The position numbers and the translations under genes were made by a program. A stretch of 64,000 nt of DNA from Bacteroidia bacterium (GTDB lineage: Bacteria; Bacteroidota; Bacteroidia; Flavobacteriales_D; Cryomorphaceae): positions 1,051,628 to 1,115,627 of the forward strand of contig JAUICL010000001.1 of NCBI GenBank assembly GCA_030427905.1, in the 5' to 3' direction. Positions 42,363-51,819 of this stretch are shown here, one piece after another. Below the pieces are notes generated by a model. It saw nothing but the letters and a program-made list of their open reading frames with translations. It was not told where the DNA came from and searched no databases. Position 1 is the first letter of the stretch, and every line of letters starts with the position of its first letter.

Positions 42363-44525
42363 TTAGTTGGCTGCTTCTTGCGGCTTCTCTTTGCGAGGTG
42401 GACGCTCAAGCAAAACTTTTCTTGAAAGTTTTAGTTTTCCAGTCTTCGGATCTTTACCGATTACCTTAAACTTCACCAACTCTCCTTCTTTCAGGATGTC
42501 TTCTACTTTGTCAACTTTTCTCCACTCCAATTCAGAGATGTGAAGGAGTCCATCTACACCTGGTACAACTTCTACGAAGGCACCGTAAGGCATGATTGAC
42601 TTAACTTTTCCTTCGTACTCTTCACCTACTTCAGCAGTAGGAGGGAATGCGATGTTGCGCACGCGCTTCTCAGCTGCATCGATGTCTGCTTTGTTGGCAG
42701 ATACGATATCCACTTTTCCACCAGCTTCCACTTCTTCGATAACGATTTCAGTGTTGGTAGTAGCTTGGATTTCCTGGATGATTTTTCCACCAGGTCCGAT
42801 GATTGCTCCGATCATATCTTTCGGTACGATGAAAGAGATGATACGCGGTGCGTGTGGCTTGTAGTCTTCTCTCGGTTGGTCGATTGACTTCAACATCTCT
42901 CCAAGAATGTGTGATCTACCATCGCGAGCTTGGTATAGTGCTTTCTTCAAGATTTCGAAGCTAAGTCCTTCAACTTTGATATCCATCTGACAAGCCGTGA
43001 TACCTTTAGCTGTACCCGTTACTTTAAAGTCCATATCACCCAAGTGATCTTCATCTCCAAGGATGTCAGAAAGTACAGCGTACTTACCAGTTTCAGCGTC
43101 GCTGATCAATCCCATTGCGATTCCAGATACAGGTGCTTTTATTTTCACACCACCATCCATTAAGGCTAGTGTTCCAGCACATACAGTAGCCATCGATGAA
43201 GAACCATTAGACTCGAGAATGTCACTTACCAAACGGATTGTGTAAGGGTTTTCAGGAGCAGCAGGAATCATCGGCTTCAATGCGCGAAGAGCTAGATTTC
43301 CGTGACCGATTTCACGACGAGATGTACCACGGATTGGGTAAGCTTCTCCAGTCGAGAATGGTGGGAAGTTGTAGTGAAGTAGGAAGTTTTCAGTTCCTTG
43401 GTAAAGGGCGTCGTCGATCATCTGCTCGTCCATTTTAGAACCGAGTGTAAGCGTGGTCAAAGACTGAGTCTCACCACGTGTGAAGATCGATGAACCGTGT
43501 GTGCCAGGTAGGTAATCTACTTCCGTCCAGATTGGGCGAATGTCGGTAGTCGAACGACCGTCAAGACGAATTCCTTCGTTTAGTACAAGGTCGCGAATCG
43601 CTTTCTTTTGAGCCGCCTTGAAGTATTTCTTGATCAATTCAGCTTTTTCTGCCAACTCTTCTTCAGAGTATTTAGCGCAGAATTCATCGCGCACAGCTCC
43701 AAAGGCTTCACCGCGATCTTCTTTACCCAATTGCTTCTTAGCAATGTCGTAGCAAGCCTGGTAGCAAGCATCCATCACTTCAGCCTTAAGGGCGTCGTCG
43801 TTTACTTCGTGCTCGTAAGTACGCTTAGGCTGAGACTTGGCAACCATAGCTCCAAACTCTTCGATAGCCTGACAGTGAACTTTGATCGCAGCGTGCGCAG
43901 CCTCGATGGCGTCAACCATTTCGTCTTCGCTCACTTCGCTCATTTCACCTTCTACCATCACAATGCTGCTGGCAGTACCGGCTACGATCATATCCATGTC
44001 GGCAGCTTCGAGTTCTGTGAAAGTTGGGTTGATGACAAATTTGCCATCGATACGCGCTACACGTACTTCAGAAACAGGTCCGTTGAACGGGATGTCTGAA
44101 ACAGCGAGTGCTGCAGAAGCCGCAAGACATACAAGGGCATCTGGCTGGTTTTCTTTATCGGAAGACATCAATGCAAGCATCACTTGCGTGTCTGCGTGGT
44201 AGTCATCTGGAAACAAAGGACGCAATGCACGGTCTACCAAACGCATCGTTAGGATTTCGTGCGTGCTTGGGCGCGCTTCTCTTTTGAAGAAACCACCTGG
44301 GAAACGTCCAGTAGAAGCGTACTTCTCACGGTAATCTACCGTAAGCGGAAGGAAGTCAATTCCATCCTTAGCTTCTTTGTTTGATACAACTGTTGCGAGG
44401 ATCATGGTATCGCCCATGCGGAGCATTACCGATCCATTGGCTTGTTTAGCGAGCTTGCCAGTCTCGAGGGTAATGGCCTTTCCATCTCCCAAATCGATTG
44501 TTTTACTTTTTAAATCGTAATTCAT
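42363..44525 (-). CDS. pnp: Polyribonucleotide nucleotidyltransferase (PNPase)
   Basis: This phosphorolytic 3'-5' exoribonuclease degrades mRNA and forms a trimer. The 720-residue protein shows the complete order: a first RNase PH domain ([19 protein letters not shown]), a helical linker, and a second RNase PH domain ([46 protein letters not shown] with the catalytic acidic residues). A KH domain follows ([17 protein letters not shown], about 560-615), then an S1 domain ([20 protein letters not shown], about 625-700). It lies 106 bp downstream of rpsO on the same strand, the classical rpsO-pnp order, with an intervening terminator that may allow read-through. Confidence 0.97.
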   Translation of the reverse strand: MNYDLKSKTIDLGDGKAITLETGKLAKQANGSVMLRMGDTMILATVVSNKEAKDGIDFLPLTVDYREKYASTGRFPGGFFKREARPSTHEILTMRLVDRALRPLFPDDYHADTQVMLALMSSDKENQPDALVCLAASAALAVSDIPFNGPVSEVRVARIDGKFVINPTFTELEAADMDMIVAGTASSIVMVEGEMSEVSEDEMVDAIEAAHAAIKVHCQAIEEFGAMVAKSQPKRTYEHEVNDDALKAEVMDACYQACYDIAKKQLGKEDRGEAFGAVRDEFCAKYSEEELAEKAELIKKYFKAAQKKAIRDLVLNEGIRLDGRSTTDIRPIWTEVDYLPGTHGSSIFTRGETQSLTTLTLGSKMDEQMIDDALYQGTENFLLHYNFPPFSTGEAYPIRGTSRREIGHGNLALRALKPMIPAAPENPYTIRLVSDILESNGSSSMATVCAGTLALMDGGVKIKAPVSGIAMGLISDAETGKYAVLSDILGDEDHLGDMDFKVTGTAKGITACQMDIKVEGLSFEILKKALYQARDGRSHILGEMLKSIDQPREDYKPHAPRIISFIVPKDMIGAIIGPGGKIIQEIQATTNTEIVIEEVEAGGKVDIVSANKADIDAAEKRVRNIAFPPTAEVGEEYEGKVKSIMPYGAFVEVVPGVDGLLHISELEWRKVDKVEDILKEGELVKFKVIGKDPKTGKLKLSRKVLLERPPRKEKPQEAAN

Positions 44526-44565
44526 CTTTGTTATCTATTATTCCTTTTATATCCAATATATAAAC

Positions 44566-44603
44566 AAAAAGAGGCAACGGTATTTCAACCAATTGCCTCT
44601 CTT
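44566..44603 (-). terminator. Terminator between rpsO and pnp
   Basis: AGAGGCAA and TTGCCTCT form a stem around a 16-base loop. In the minus direction the stem is followed by TTTTTG. It lies directly after the rpsO stop and before pnp. Confidence 0.75.
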
Positions 44604-44631
44604 CAGTACGTCTTTTGAGCTTGCGCTCAGA

Positions 44632-44901
44632 TTATTTACGGATACCTAGCTCCTTAATGATAGCACGGTAACGCTCAATATCTTTTTTCTTCAAGTAGTC
44701 GAGTAGTCTTCTACGCTTTCCTACCAATGCAATAAGAGAACGCTCCGTGTTGAAGTCTTTGCGATTCTGCTTCAAGTGCTCAGTAAGGTGGTTGATTCTG
44801 TAAGTAAACAAGGCGATTTGGCCTTCAGAAGAACCGGTGTCTGCTTCAGACTTCCCGTGTTGCTTGAAAATTTCTTTTTTCTTTTCAGTTGATAGATACA
44901 T
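44632..44901 (-). CDS. rpsO: 30S ribosomal protein S15
   Basis: The 89-residue protein matches S15 over its whole length: the EIFKQHGKSEADTGSSEGQI opening, TYRINHLTEHLKQNRKDF, RSLIALVGKRRRLLDYLKK and the C-terminal RYRAIIKELGIRK. S15 binds 16S rRNA early in assembly of the small subunit. It is followed by a terminator and then pnp. A good Bacteroidota-type promoter lies about 50 bp upstream, overlapping the end of accD, so it is transcribed on its own. Confidence 0.97.
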   Translation of the reverse strand: MYLSTEKKKEIFKQHGKSEADTGSSEGQIALFTYRINHLTEHLKQNRKDFNTERSLIALVGKRRRLLDYLKKKDIERYRAIIKELGIRK

Positions 44902-44947
44902 ATCAAAATTCCTTTTAAATGTTTGTAATGCGATCTAAAATCGAGTG

Positions 44948-44976
44948 CAAATATAGACTTATTTTCTCGTTATCAA
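44948..44976 (-). promoter_or_regulatory. Promoter of rpsO
   Basis: On the minus strand a TTG (complement of 44974-44976) is followed after 18 bp by TATATTTG (complement of 44948-44955). This is an exact TAnnTTTG -7 element about 47 bp upstream of the rpsO start. Confidence 0.65.
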
Positions 44977-45824
44977 GCAGGAATGGCAAAGAAGTCGAGC
45001 GACATGCTCAATTTTTCTTTGAGTTGATGACGGTGAACGATGTAGTCCAAGAATCCGTGTTCGAGTACGAACTCGCTTGTTTGGAAGCCTTCGGGAAGGT
45101 CTTTTCCAATGGTCTCTTTCACGACACGCGGTCCGGCAAAGCCGATAAGCGCTCCTGGCTCAGCGATGTTTATGTCGCCCAGCATGGCAAAACTAGCTGT
45201 GACTCCACCCGTAGTTGGGTCAGTGAGAAATGAGATAAACGGAAGTTTAGCTTCCGAAAGCAAGGTGAGCTTAGCTGATGTCTTAGCCATTTGCATAAGC
45301 GAGAATCCCGCTTCCATCATTCGCGCTCCACCCGATTTTGAGATAATGATCAAACCAGCTTTGCGCTTGATGGCCATGTCGATGGCTTTTGAAATTTTTT
45401 CACCGACTACCGATCCCATCGATCCACCAATGAATTTGAAATCCATACATGCTATCACGACTTCCTTTCCACCCAGTTTTCCATGAGCTGTGCGGATGGC
45501 GTCTTTGAGTCCAGTTTTCTTTTGGCTCGCTTTGATGCGGTCGGGATACTTTTTGGTGTCTGTAAACTTTAGCGGATCGCCAGACGACATGGTCTTGCCA
45601 AACTCGGTGTACTTTCCGTCATCGAAAAGCACTTCAAAATATTCATGGCTCCCGATTCTGTCGTGGTGTCCGCATTCGCTGCAAACCCACATATGCTCCA
45701 TGTGCTCTTCGGTACTTACTACCGTGTTGCACTCCGGGCACTTATACCACAGACCTTCAGGGGTTTCCTTCTTGTCCTTGGTTGATGTGGTGATTCCTTC
45801 TTTTATCCTTTTAAACCAACCCAT
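44973..45824 (-). CDS. accD: Acetyl-CoA carboxylase carboxyltransferase subunit beta
   Basis: AccD pairs with AccA to transfer carboxyl from biotin to acetyl-CoA, the first committed step of fatty acid synthesis. An N-terminal zinc ribbon is complete (KCPECN then VCSECGHH, near residues 29-53). The carboxyltransferase core follows, with [40 protein letters not shown] and [19 protein letters not shown] and [13 protein letters not shown]. At 283 residues the length is normal. No accA is nearby. Downstream rpsO has its own promoter inside the accD end. Confidence 0.96.
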   Translation of the reverse strand: MGWFKRIKEGITTSTKDKKETPEGLWYKCPECNTVVSTEEHMEHMWVCSECGHHDRIGSHEYFEVLFDDGKYTEFGKTMSSGDPLKFTDTKKYPDRIKASQKKTGLKDAIRTAHGKLGGKEVVIACMDFKFIGGSMGSVVGEKISKAIDMAIKRKAGLIIISKSGGARMMEAGFSLMQMAKTSAKLTLLSEAKLPFISFLTDPTTGGVTASFAMLGDINIAEPGALIGFAGPRVVKETIGKDLPEGFQTSEFVLEHGFLDYIVHRHQLKEKLSMSLDFFAIPA

Positions 45825-45987
45825 GCGTTAAGATTCTGCGACAAAGCTATAAAATCTTTTTTTCGGTGATTCTCGTAATGATGCATTCGGTGAATTGAAA
45901 TGGTCGTTCTGAATTTTAGGTTGATCTTGAATATTGCGTAGCAACCACTTAAGTACATATTTAAATGTCATCCAATTTTTGACTGTA

Positions 45988-48480
45988 TCAGAAAGGATAC
46001 CCAATACCTATATTAATGTTCCACCTCCAAGCATAAGGTGAAAGTTGCTCACCCGGCCCGCGATCTTCATTCAAATCTCTGATGTAGTCGTTGTACTTTT
46101 CCTTTGGCTGGAAGAGCCACCGTTCACCTGGGTCGAGCGCTGGATCTTTTAGCTGCAAGGCTAAATCGAGACGAATAAGAAAGAAGTCGAAATTGAGTCG
46201 AGCACCGACACCGGCACCTACGGCAATTTCACTCAAGAATCGATCGGCTTCAAAATCAGCTCCCGGACGGGCATCATCGGCTTGAATGGTCCAGATATTT
46301 CCAGCATCCACAAAAAGGGCTCCCTCCAATACGTCAATTAAGTTGAAGCGGTATTCCACGTTGGCTTCGATCAGGATATCACCGATTTTATCGAAATTTC
46401 GTTCCGGATCGCGGTATGAACCGGGGCCTAAGGTACGAGCTTGCCAAGCGCGGATGTCGTTGGCACCACCCCCAAAAAAGCTCTTCTCAAACGGGAGTAC
46501 GTTGAGGTTTTTGAAGGGGATTCCAATCCCCCCAGAAATCCGATAAGCCGTACTCATCTTCGGGTTGTGGATGCGATAGTACCTGAGATCGTGCAGGGTT
46601 TTTAGGTATTGAGCAAAATTGATGTCGAGTATCTCGTAGTTTCCGTCTTCATCGGTGGGTGCATCAAAAAGATTAAATAGCCCGCGAAGTACATTTCCAG
46701 CACTCTCGATCTCTGCGTGATAAAACCAGAAGTTTCGTTTCCGTGAACCAGGAGTTTGGGTATTGAGGGTATAGGCAATTCGGGTGTCTACGATAAAGTG
46801 GTCTTGAAAACTATTGATCAGGAAGGGGTCGCCAATCTCTTCGAGTTGCTCATCAAAGGCCTCTGAGCGGTAGATTTTGATCAAACTAACTTCCAACGGA
46901 GCGATCATCCAATCCTTTTCATCAGTTTCAGACCAACCGTAAGCTATCGACCCAAAAGAACGGGTACGCTCGTAATCGGGCCGCCGCTGGTAGCTCAAGT
47001 TGGCACGAAGCGTTGTTTTCGGGTTGGCCGACTTCGCAAAACGATCGCTCTTGATGGGAAGCAAAAACTTTGGGAAGGTAATGGCCACTTCTGGTCCAAA
47101 TTCTAAGGTGTTGAAGTAAAGATTGCTATTTACATCACCACCCGATTCAGAAGAAGTCAGTAGCTGCTGGGCTTCCACTCCTCCTGAAACATTGATGTCG
47201 AGCTTTTCCGCTCCACCAAAAATATTCTTGTTTTGGTATCCTGCCGATCCGGCAATACCTAAGAATCCCCCGCGGTTGGTTCCTTTCCACTCCAGGGAGA
47301 AATTTTGCTTTTTGGCCGGTGTGACGGTGATTAGGCAATTGAGATCGCGGTTGTCAATATCCTCCGACAAGGGAATAAACTGGATTCTCGTTCCACCGAC
47401 TATGGGAAGGGAGCTAAGCCTTCGATAGGTCCTGGTCACATTGTCAATCTGATAGTAGTCGTTCGGTTTAAACAGGATATTTTGTCCGAGAATTCTCGGT
47501 TTTACATTCAGTTGGTGTTGGTCAATTACCGTGTACTCCTTTACCTGCACGGTATCTACTTCCGTCACCACAGCCTTGCGGTCTGATGGATTGTCTACAA
47601 TGCGAATGTCTCTCACTTTGTAGCGCTTGTATGGGACCACAAGCAGGGAGTCGGGGTCACCTGGCGAAGGAATTTTTCGTGGCACGATCCCCAAAGTGAG
47701 ATCTACTTGATGATTACTCAAGTTGCTATCGACGTCAAAATAGATGAGTTCCTTATTGAAATTGAAGTAGCCCCTGTTTCGGAAATAGCTGTTCAGCCGC
47801 TCTCTTTCAGTGTCGAGTTTGTCGATGTTGAATTGCTGGCCTTCTACCAGATTAGATCGCTGAGCTCGCGATTCGAGTGTGAGCTGTTCGAGTTTATTAT
47901 CGGGAATCTTGAAGTTGATTCTACGGATCTTGTACGGTTCATGACCCGTGATATGATAAGTTACGGCCATTGCCCGTTTTCCTTTTTGCCGAATACTTGC
48001 TTGAACTTCGGCATTGAACCAACCGTGCTTTACCAAATAGGTTTTGATTTGCTCTTCGCTTCTTATGGTAGAAGCAGAGTCGAACACTACAGGTGGCTCA
48101 CCTACCGTTTCTCGCCACCACGAGCCTGCCGGTTTAAAAGGAACTGGCGCTTTTCCTTTCTCCGCTCGCTTGTCATTTCGCTTTTCGTGTTTCTTCAGCC
48201 TTTTCTTATTGCGCTCATCAAATTTTTCCGGATTCGGCACATTGTAAGCCCAAAGATAGAAGGGGACGAAACCTAGGAGTTTTCTGTTGGGCTTTTGCCG
48301 AACCGTTTCCAACAGGTCTTCTCTACTGGCTTTTATATCATCTTCCAGTTTGATTTCATTCTTTTTCAGCAGATATTCGCCCTGATTCAAACGCCGAGTT
48401 GGAGAACACGAAGCCAACAGAAGCCCACTCAAAATGAGTGCGAAAACGTATATTGAGCTATGCCTAAATCTGAATTGCAA
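45988..48480 (-). CDS. tamL: TamL-type BamA/TamA-family outer membrane lipoprotein
   Basis: An N-terminal lipobox (ALILSGLLLASCSPTRRLNQ) marks a lipoprotein, which distinguishes the Bacteroidota TamL from proteobacterial TamA. POTRA-like modules follow (RSEEQIKTYLVKHGWFNAEV; YKIRRINFKI; YFRNRGYFNFNKELIYFDVD), then a C-terminal 16-stranded-barrel region of the bacterial surface antigen family (LPFEKSFFGGGANDIRAWQA; GALFVDAGNIWTI; a final WNINIGIGYPF). It should act in the outer membrane in protein insertion or lipid transport with a TamB partner, which is not encoded in this window. It diverges from the TrmH-family gene; the two starts lie about 10 bp apart. Confidence 0.9.
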   Translation of the reverse strand: MQFRFRHSSIYVFALILSGLLLASCSPTRRLNQGEYLLKKNEIKLEDDIKASREDLLETVRQKPNRKLLGFVPFYLWAYNVPNPEKFDERNKKRLKKHEKRNDKRAEKGKAPVPFKPAGSWWRETVGEPPVVFDSASTIRSEEQIKTYLVKHGWFNAEVQASIRQKGKRAMAVTYHITGHEPYKIRRINFKIPDNKLEQLTLESRAQRSNLVEGQQFNIDKLDTERERLNSYFRNRGYFNFNKELIYFDVDSNLSNHQVDLTLGIVPRKIPSPGDPDSLLVVPYKRYKVRDIRIVDNPSDRKAVVTEVDTVQVKEYTVIDQHQLNVKPRILGQNILFKPNDYYQIDNVTRTYRRLSSLPIVGGTRIQFIPLSEDIDNRDLNCLITVTPAKKQNFSLEWKGTNRGGFLGIAGSAGYQNKNIFGGAEKLDINVSGGVEAQQLLTSSESGGDVNSNLYFNTLEFGPEVAITFPKFLLPIKSDRFAKSANPKTTLRANLSYQRRPDYERTRSFGSIAYGWSETDEKDWMIAPLEVSLIKIYRSEAFDEQLEEIGDPFLINSFQDHFIVDTRIAYTLNTQTPGSRKRNFWFYHAEIESAGNVLRGLFNLFDAPTDEDGNYEILDINFAQYLKTLHDLRYYRIHNPKMSTAYRISGGIGIPFKNLNVLPFEKSFFGGGANDIRAWQARTLGPGSYRDPERNFDKIGDILIEANVEYRFNLIDVLEGALFVDAGNIWTIQADDARPGADFEADRFLSEIAVGAGVGARLNFDFFLIRLDLALQLKDPALDPGERWLFQPKEKYNDYIRDLNEDRGPGEQLSPYAWRWNINIGIGYPF

Positions 48481-48489
48481 TCGGATAGT

Positions 48490-49257
48490 ATGCCTGAAAT
48501 GACGGGGAAATTAACCAAAACCCAATCAAAGTTTATCAATTCTCTGAAACAAAAAAAATACCGAGATGCGAATCGTTGTTTTGTGGTGGAAGGCACAAAG
48601 ATGTTTGAAGAAGCAGTGAAGGCTGGAGTGAATGTTGAGATTTGTGCTTTTATAGGAGATTCATCAGGTTTTTCATTTCGCCTTCCCCAACGAAGCTTTC
48701 AGACTTCGGAGCGAGAACTTCAGCAGATGTCTTCGTTTAAAACAGCGAATCGGATTCTGGCTGTTTGCTCTCAATTGAATGATTCGAAGCCCATCGATTG
48801 GTCGAAACCAGTCGTTGCCCTCGACGGGGTTTCTGATCCGGGCAATCTGGGAACGATTTTCCGCATGTGCGATTGGTTTGGAATTGATCAGCTCATCTGC
48901 GGCTCTGGAACGGTAGATCAATACAATCCAAAAGTGGTACAGGCCACCATGGGCAGTGTTTTTCGGGTGAAAACGCAGTACGGTGATCTCGCCGAACTCC
49001 TGAGTCAGCGCCCCGAAAACCACCCCGTGCTCTATGCCGATATGGGTGGGGAATCCATTTACGATCTCGAGTTTCCGTCAGTATTCACCCTGGTCATGGG
49101 GTCTGAATCGCATGGAGTGAGTCAGGAGATCAGGGCATTGGATGCCAAGTCTATTGCCATACCGCAGTTCGGTAGTGGTGAGTCGCTTAATGTAGCCGTG
49201 TCTGCTTCGATTATTACTTCTGAATTTCGACGGCAACACCCAAAGATTGGGCAATAG
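48490..49257 (+). CDS. TrmH/SpoU-family RNA 2'-O-methyltransferase
   Basis: The protein has the three SPOUT motifs: ALDGVSDPGNLGTIFRMCDW (motif 1), FTLVMGSESHGVS (motif 2) and IPQFGSGESLNVAVSASI (motif 3, knot). The N-terminal substrate-binding part (TKTQSKFINSLKQKKYRDAN, then FVVEGTKMFEEAV) is of the RlmB/TrmH accessory type. It should methylate a ribose in rRNA or tRNA; the exact target is unknown. The ATG at 48490 avoids overlap with tamL; an ATG at 48460 would extend it by 10 residues into the divergent gene. The 3' end overlaps the convergent FAD dehydrogenase by 44 bp. Confidence 0.88.
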   Translation: MPEMTGKLTKTQSKFINSLKQKKYRDANRCFVVEGTKMFEEAVKAGVNVEICAFIGDSSGFSFRLPQRSFQTSERELQQMSSFKTANRILAVCSQLNDSKPIDWSKPVVALDGVSDPGNLGTIFRMCDWFGIDQLICGSGTVDQYNPKVVQATMGSVFRVKTQYGDLAELLSQRPENHPVLYADMGGESIYDLEFPSVFTLVMGSESHGVSQEIRALDAKSIAIPQFGSGESLNVAVSASIITSEFRRQHPKIGQ

Positions 49258-50779
49258 CTCGAGCCGAATTCTGTCCGTCAATAGCGGCCGAGATGATTCC
49301 GCCGGCGTAGCCAGCACCTTCACCTGCGGGGTAAAGACCAGCAACTTCTGGGTGGACGTATTCCTTGGTACGTGGAATGCGTACTGGCGATGATGTCCTC
49401 GATTCGGTCGCAACGAGCACAGCCTCGTTGGTGTAGTAGCCCTTCATCTTTTTTCCAAAGGCTTTCAGCGCTTCCGAAAGTCGAAATGATACTTCTTGTG
49501 GAAGGACATTTCTCAGTTCTGCCGAAGCGAGCCCGGGCTGATAGCTGCATGTAGGTAAGTCTGCACTTACCTTCTTTTGGGTGAAATCGACTAATCGCTG
49601 AGCAGGAGCAATCTGGCCACCACCACCGATTTGCCACGCCTTTTTCTCGACGGCAGCCTGGTAGGCTAATGCATCGAGTGGGGAAGGGGTTCCAGATTTA
49701 TGAAAGTCTTCGGGCTGGATGGCTACCACCATTCCCGAATTGGCGTAGGGGTTGTTTCGTTTTGATGGGGACCACCCGTTAGTCACGATCTCTTCAGGTG
49801 CTGTGGCGCAAGGTGCGATAATTCCACCAGGACACATACAGAAGGAATAAACACCGCGACCTTCCACTTGCTGCACGACGCTGTAAGGTGCTGGCGGTAG
49901 GAATTCTCCTCGGGTGTCGCATTTATACTGGATGCGATCGATGACTTCTTGTGGATGCTCCACCCGCACACCAAGTGCAAAGGGTTTCGCTTCTATCGAT
50001 ACGCTACGTCTGTGAAGCAGCTCAAAGATGTCGCGCGCCGAGTGACCGGTAGCCAAAACAAGGTGTTTGCAGTCCACCCAATCGCTGCCGTTCAATTGAA
50101 TTTTCTTGAGTTTGCCACTTTCAGTTGCTATGTCTGTGAGCTTTGTGTCAAATCGCACTTCTCCACCGTGCGACTCGATATACTCTCTGATCGATGTGAT
50201 AATCTTCGGGAGTTTATTGGTACCGATATGGGGGTGCGTGTTGACCGCGATATCGGGATCGGCACCAAAAGCGATAAGATAGTTCAACACTTCTTGAACG
50301 CTACCGCGCTTTTTGGAACGTGTGTAGAGCTTTCCATCGCTGTAGGTTCCGGCGCCACCTTCTCCAAAACAGTAATTCGATTCGGGGTTTACAATGTGGC
50401 TTTTGTTCAAAGCCGCCAAATCCCGTCTTCTCGATCGCACGTCTTTTCCACGCTCTAGCACGATTGGCCGCAATCCGAGGGCGATGAGCTCTATGGCAGC
50501 AAATAGCCCACAAGGGCCGCTTCCAGCGATATAGACTTCTTCAGCGCCTGACACTTCGTTTTGCGACAGCTCGAAATTTTCTGTGGGCATTTTTTCTCCC
50601 TTCACCCAGTACTCACACCGAAACCTATAGACGATGGGCTTTCTGCGCGCGTCGATCGATCTACGAAGTAGCTTGTACTGAGCATCAGCCGGCATCCCTT
50701 GTTTGATCAGGGCTTCCAAGATCGCTTTTTCGTTTTCGACCTGCTCGGGGCGGATGGCTATTTCGATGGTTTTAGACAT
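49214..50779 (-). CDS. FAD-dependent dehydrogenase (COG2509-like)
   Basis: A small N-terminal domain of about 75 residues precedes a Rossmann FAD-binding motif (VYIAGSGPCGLFAAIELIAL, about 82-101) with ERG at the end of the second strand. Further family blocks are YCFGEGGAGTYSDGKLYTR, LVLATGHSARDIF and the C-terminal YAGGIISAAIDGQNSARAIA that closes over the flavin. This type is widespread and annotated as uncharacterised FAD-dependent dehydrogenases; the substrate is unknown. The 521-residue length fits. Its 3' end overlaps the TrmH-family gene on the opposite strand by 44 bp, which is unusual but both proteins have complete C-termini. Confidence 0.85.
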   Translation of the reverse strand: MSKTIEIAIRPEQVENEKAILEALIKQGMPADAQYKLLRRSIDARRKPIVYRFRCEYWVKGEKMPTENFELSQNEVSGAEEVYIAGSGPCGLFAAIELIALGLRPIVLERGKDVRSRRRDLAALNKSHIVNPESNYCFGEGGAGTYSDGKLYTRSKKRGSVQEVLNYLIAFGADPDIAVNTHPHIGTNKLPKIITSIREYIESHGGEVRFDTKLTDIATESGKLKKIQLNGSDWVDCKHLVLATGHSARDIFELLHRRSVSIEAKPFALGVRVEHPQEVIDRIQYKCDTRGEFLPPAPYSVVQQVEGRGVYSFCMCPGGIIAPCATAPEEIVTNGWSPSKRNNPYANSGMVVAIQPEDFHKSGTPSPLDALAYQAAVEKKAWQIGGGGQIAPAQRLVDFTQKKVSADLPTCSYQPGLASAELRNVLPQEVSFRLSEALKAFGKKMKGYYTNEAVLVATESRTSSPVRIPRTKEYVHPEVAGLYPAGEGAGYAGGIISAAIDGQNSARAIAQSLGVAVEIQK

Positions 50780-50933
50780 AGGGCTTTTGAGAGTTGGCGA
50801 AGGTACGATTTAAGCAGCAAGCTGACGCGCTAGCGGAAGTGCTGATAAGTGCGGAGCGGTTCGTTGAGAACGGGAATTTGAAGCAGAGTGGTTCTATTGG
50901 GTTCAGTGGGGTGGTTTGGATGGTGAGGATTGG

Positions 50934-50963
50934 ACCCACCCCAAGAACCCCTCCGCGGAGGGG
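50934..50963 (+). repeat. GC-rich palindromic repeat, left arm
   Basis: This 30-bp element contains the perfect palindrome CCCCTCCGCGGAGGGG (50948-50963), preceded by ACCCACCCCAAGAA. Its reverse complement recurs at 51229-51258 with 29 of 30 matches. Confidence 0.8.
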
Positions 50964-51228
50964 AAGATTCCGATTATTTCCAGATTCTGCTTAAAATGAT
51001 CGATTTAGAATACATAGGTCCCGGGCATTTGGGATTTGCAAAGAATTATGCGTCTTTGAAAGGGTTACGAACCTAACTCATGAAATTCGGTTAGGTTTCA
51101 GTTCTGTGGTTAATGATTTGAATTACAAAAGTTTAGCGAGTCCTTCAGTGAGAGACGGCATTCAACGGCTTTTATGTTAACCTAATCTGTTGTTTAAATA
51201 AATATTGCTTGTTGCAATCCCAGATCAT

Positions 51229-51258
51229 CCCCTCCGCGGAGGGGTTCTGGGGGTGGGT
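51229..51258 (-). repeat. GC-rich palindromic repeat, right arm
   Basis: This is the inverted copy of 50934-50963: CCCCTCCGCGGAGGGG followed by TTCTGGGGGTGGGT. It ends 28 bp before the DUF559 stop, so the palindrome could also act as its transcription terminator. Confidence 0.8.
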
Positions 51259-51286
51259 TACCCACCACTATTTTAGAAGAGTAGTA

Positions 51287-51670
51287 TCACTTTTCGGTTC
51301 TCACCTCTTCAATGAACCCAATTTCCCTTTTGATTTCTTCGACAACCCATGTCAAATTTGACTGCACATCGCTGTCTGTAAACCGAATAACCTTGACCCC
51401 TAGAAGTTCCAATCGTTCTTGTCTTACCTTGTCTTTCTCGATTTGATCTTCACTGAAGTGGTATCCGCCATCGACTTCTATTGCAAGCCGCAAGTCTTTC
51501 GAGTAGAAATCGACGATAAAACCATCTATCGGGATTTGCCTGCTAAATCGATATCCCAGTTTTTTACCCTTCACTTCTTTCCAAAGTGCAATTTCACCCT
51601 TAGTCATGTTGTTGCGGAGCTTCCTGGCGTAATCTTTAAGGTGACCTTTGTATGGGATTATTTTGCGCAC
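51287..51670 (-). CDS. DUF559 endonuclease-domain protein
   Basis: This 127-residue protein matches the DUF559 family (Vsr/restriction-endonuclease-like fold): ARKLRNNMTKGEIALWKEVK, YRFSRQIPIDGFIVDFYSKD, LRLAIEVDGGYH with the acidic metal-binding residues, and RQERLELLGVKVIRFTDSDV. The IPIDGFIVDFY and IEVDGGYH blocks resemble the catalytic D-ExK-like core. It may nick or cut DNA, but no substrate is known. It lies between housekeeping genes and next to palindromic repeats, a setting I associate with DUF559 genes in Bacteroidota genomes (recall only). Confidence 0.88.
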   Translation of the reverse strand: MRKIIPYKGHLKDYARKLRNNMTKGEIALWKEVKGKKLGYRFSRQIPIDGFIVDFYSKDLRLAIEVDGGYHFSEDQIEKDKVRQERLELLGVKVIRFTDSDVQSNLTWVVEEIKREIGFIEEVRTEK

Positions 51671-51770
51671 GACTCCAAAAAGGTAGTCAAAATTGATGGC
51701 ACTTGGATTTTATCTACTGACGAACTCCTGCGTCGCTGTCAATACGCCTTCGTCGTTCGCTTCCAGCTCA

Positions 51771-51814
51771 GCTCGCTCTCATTCTCACTCTCCTTCACTC
51801 TCGCTCTCACTCTG
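51771..51814 (-). repeat. GA-rich low-complexity tract downstream of porT
   Basis: On the plus strand the tract is built of repeated CTCTCACTCTC-like units (GAGAGTGAGA on the coding strand). It begins 6 bp after the porT stop and fills the gap towards the DUF559 gene. It looks like a degenerate microsatellite. Confidence 0.6.
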
Positions 51815-51819
51815 ACTAC

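Larger units (their letters stand above)
50780..51286. other. 507-bp spacer bounded by GC-rich inverted repeats
   Basis: No gene is supported. A 66-codon plus-strand frame (50794-50994) runs through the repeat, and a 26-codon frame near 50997 (IDLEYIGPGHLGFAKNY) has no recognised relative. The spacer carries inverted GC-rich elements near both ends. Confidence 0.5.

Noticed and set aside
50794..50994. 66-codon frame upstream of the FAD dehydrogenase
   Set aside because: Its end runs through the palindromic repeat, giving PTPRTPPRRGRF-like sequence typical of translated repeats.
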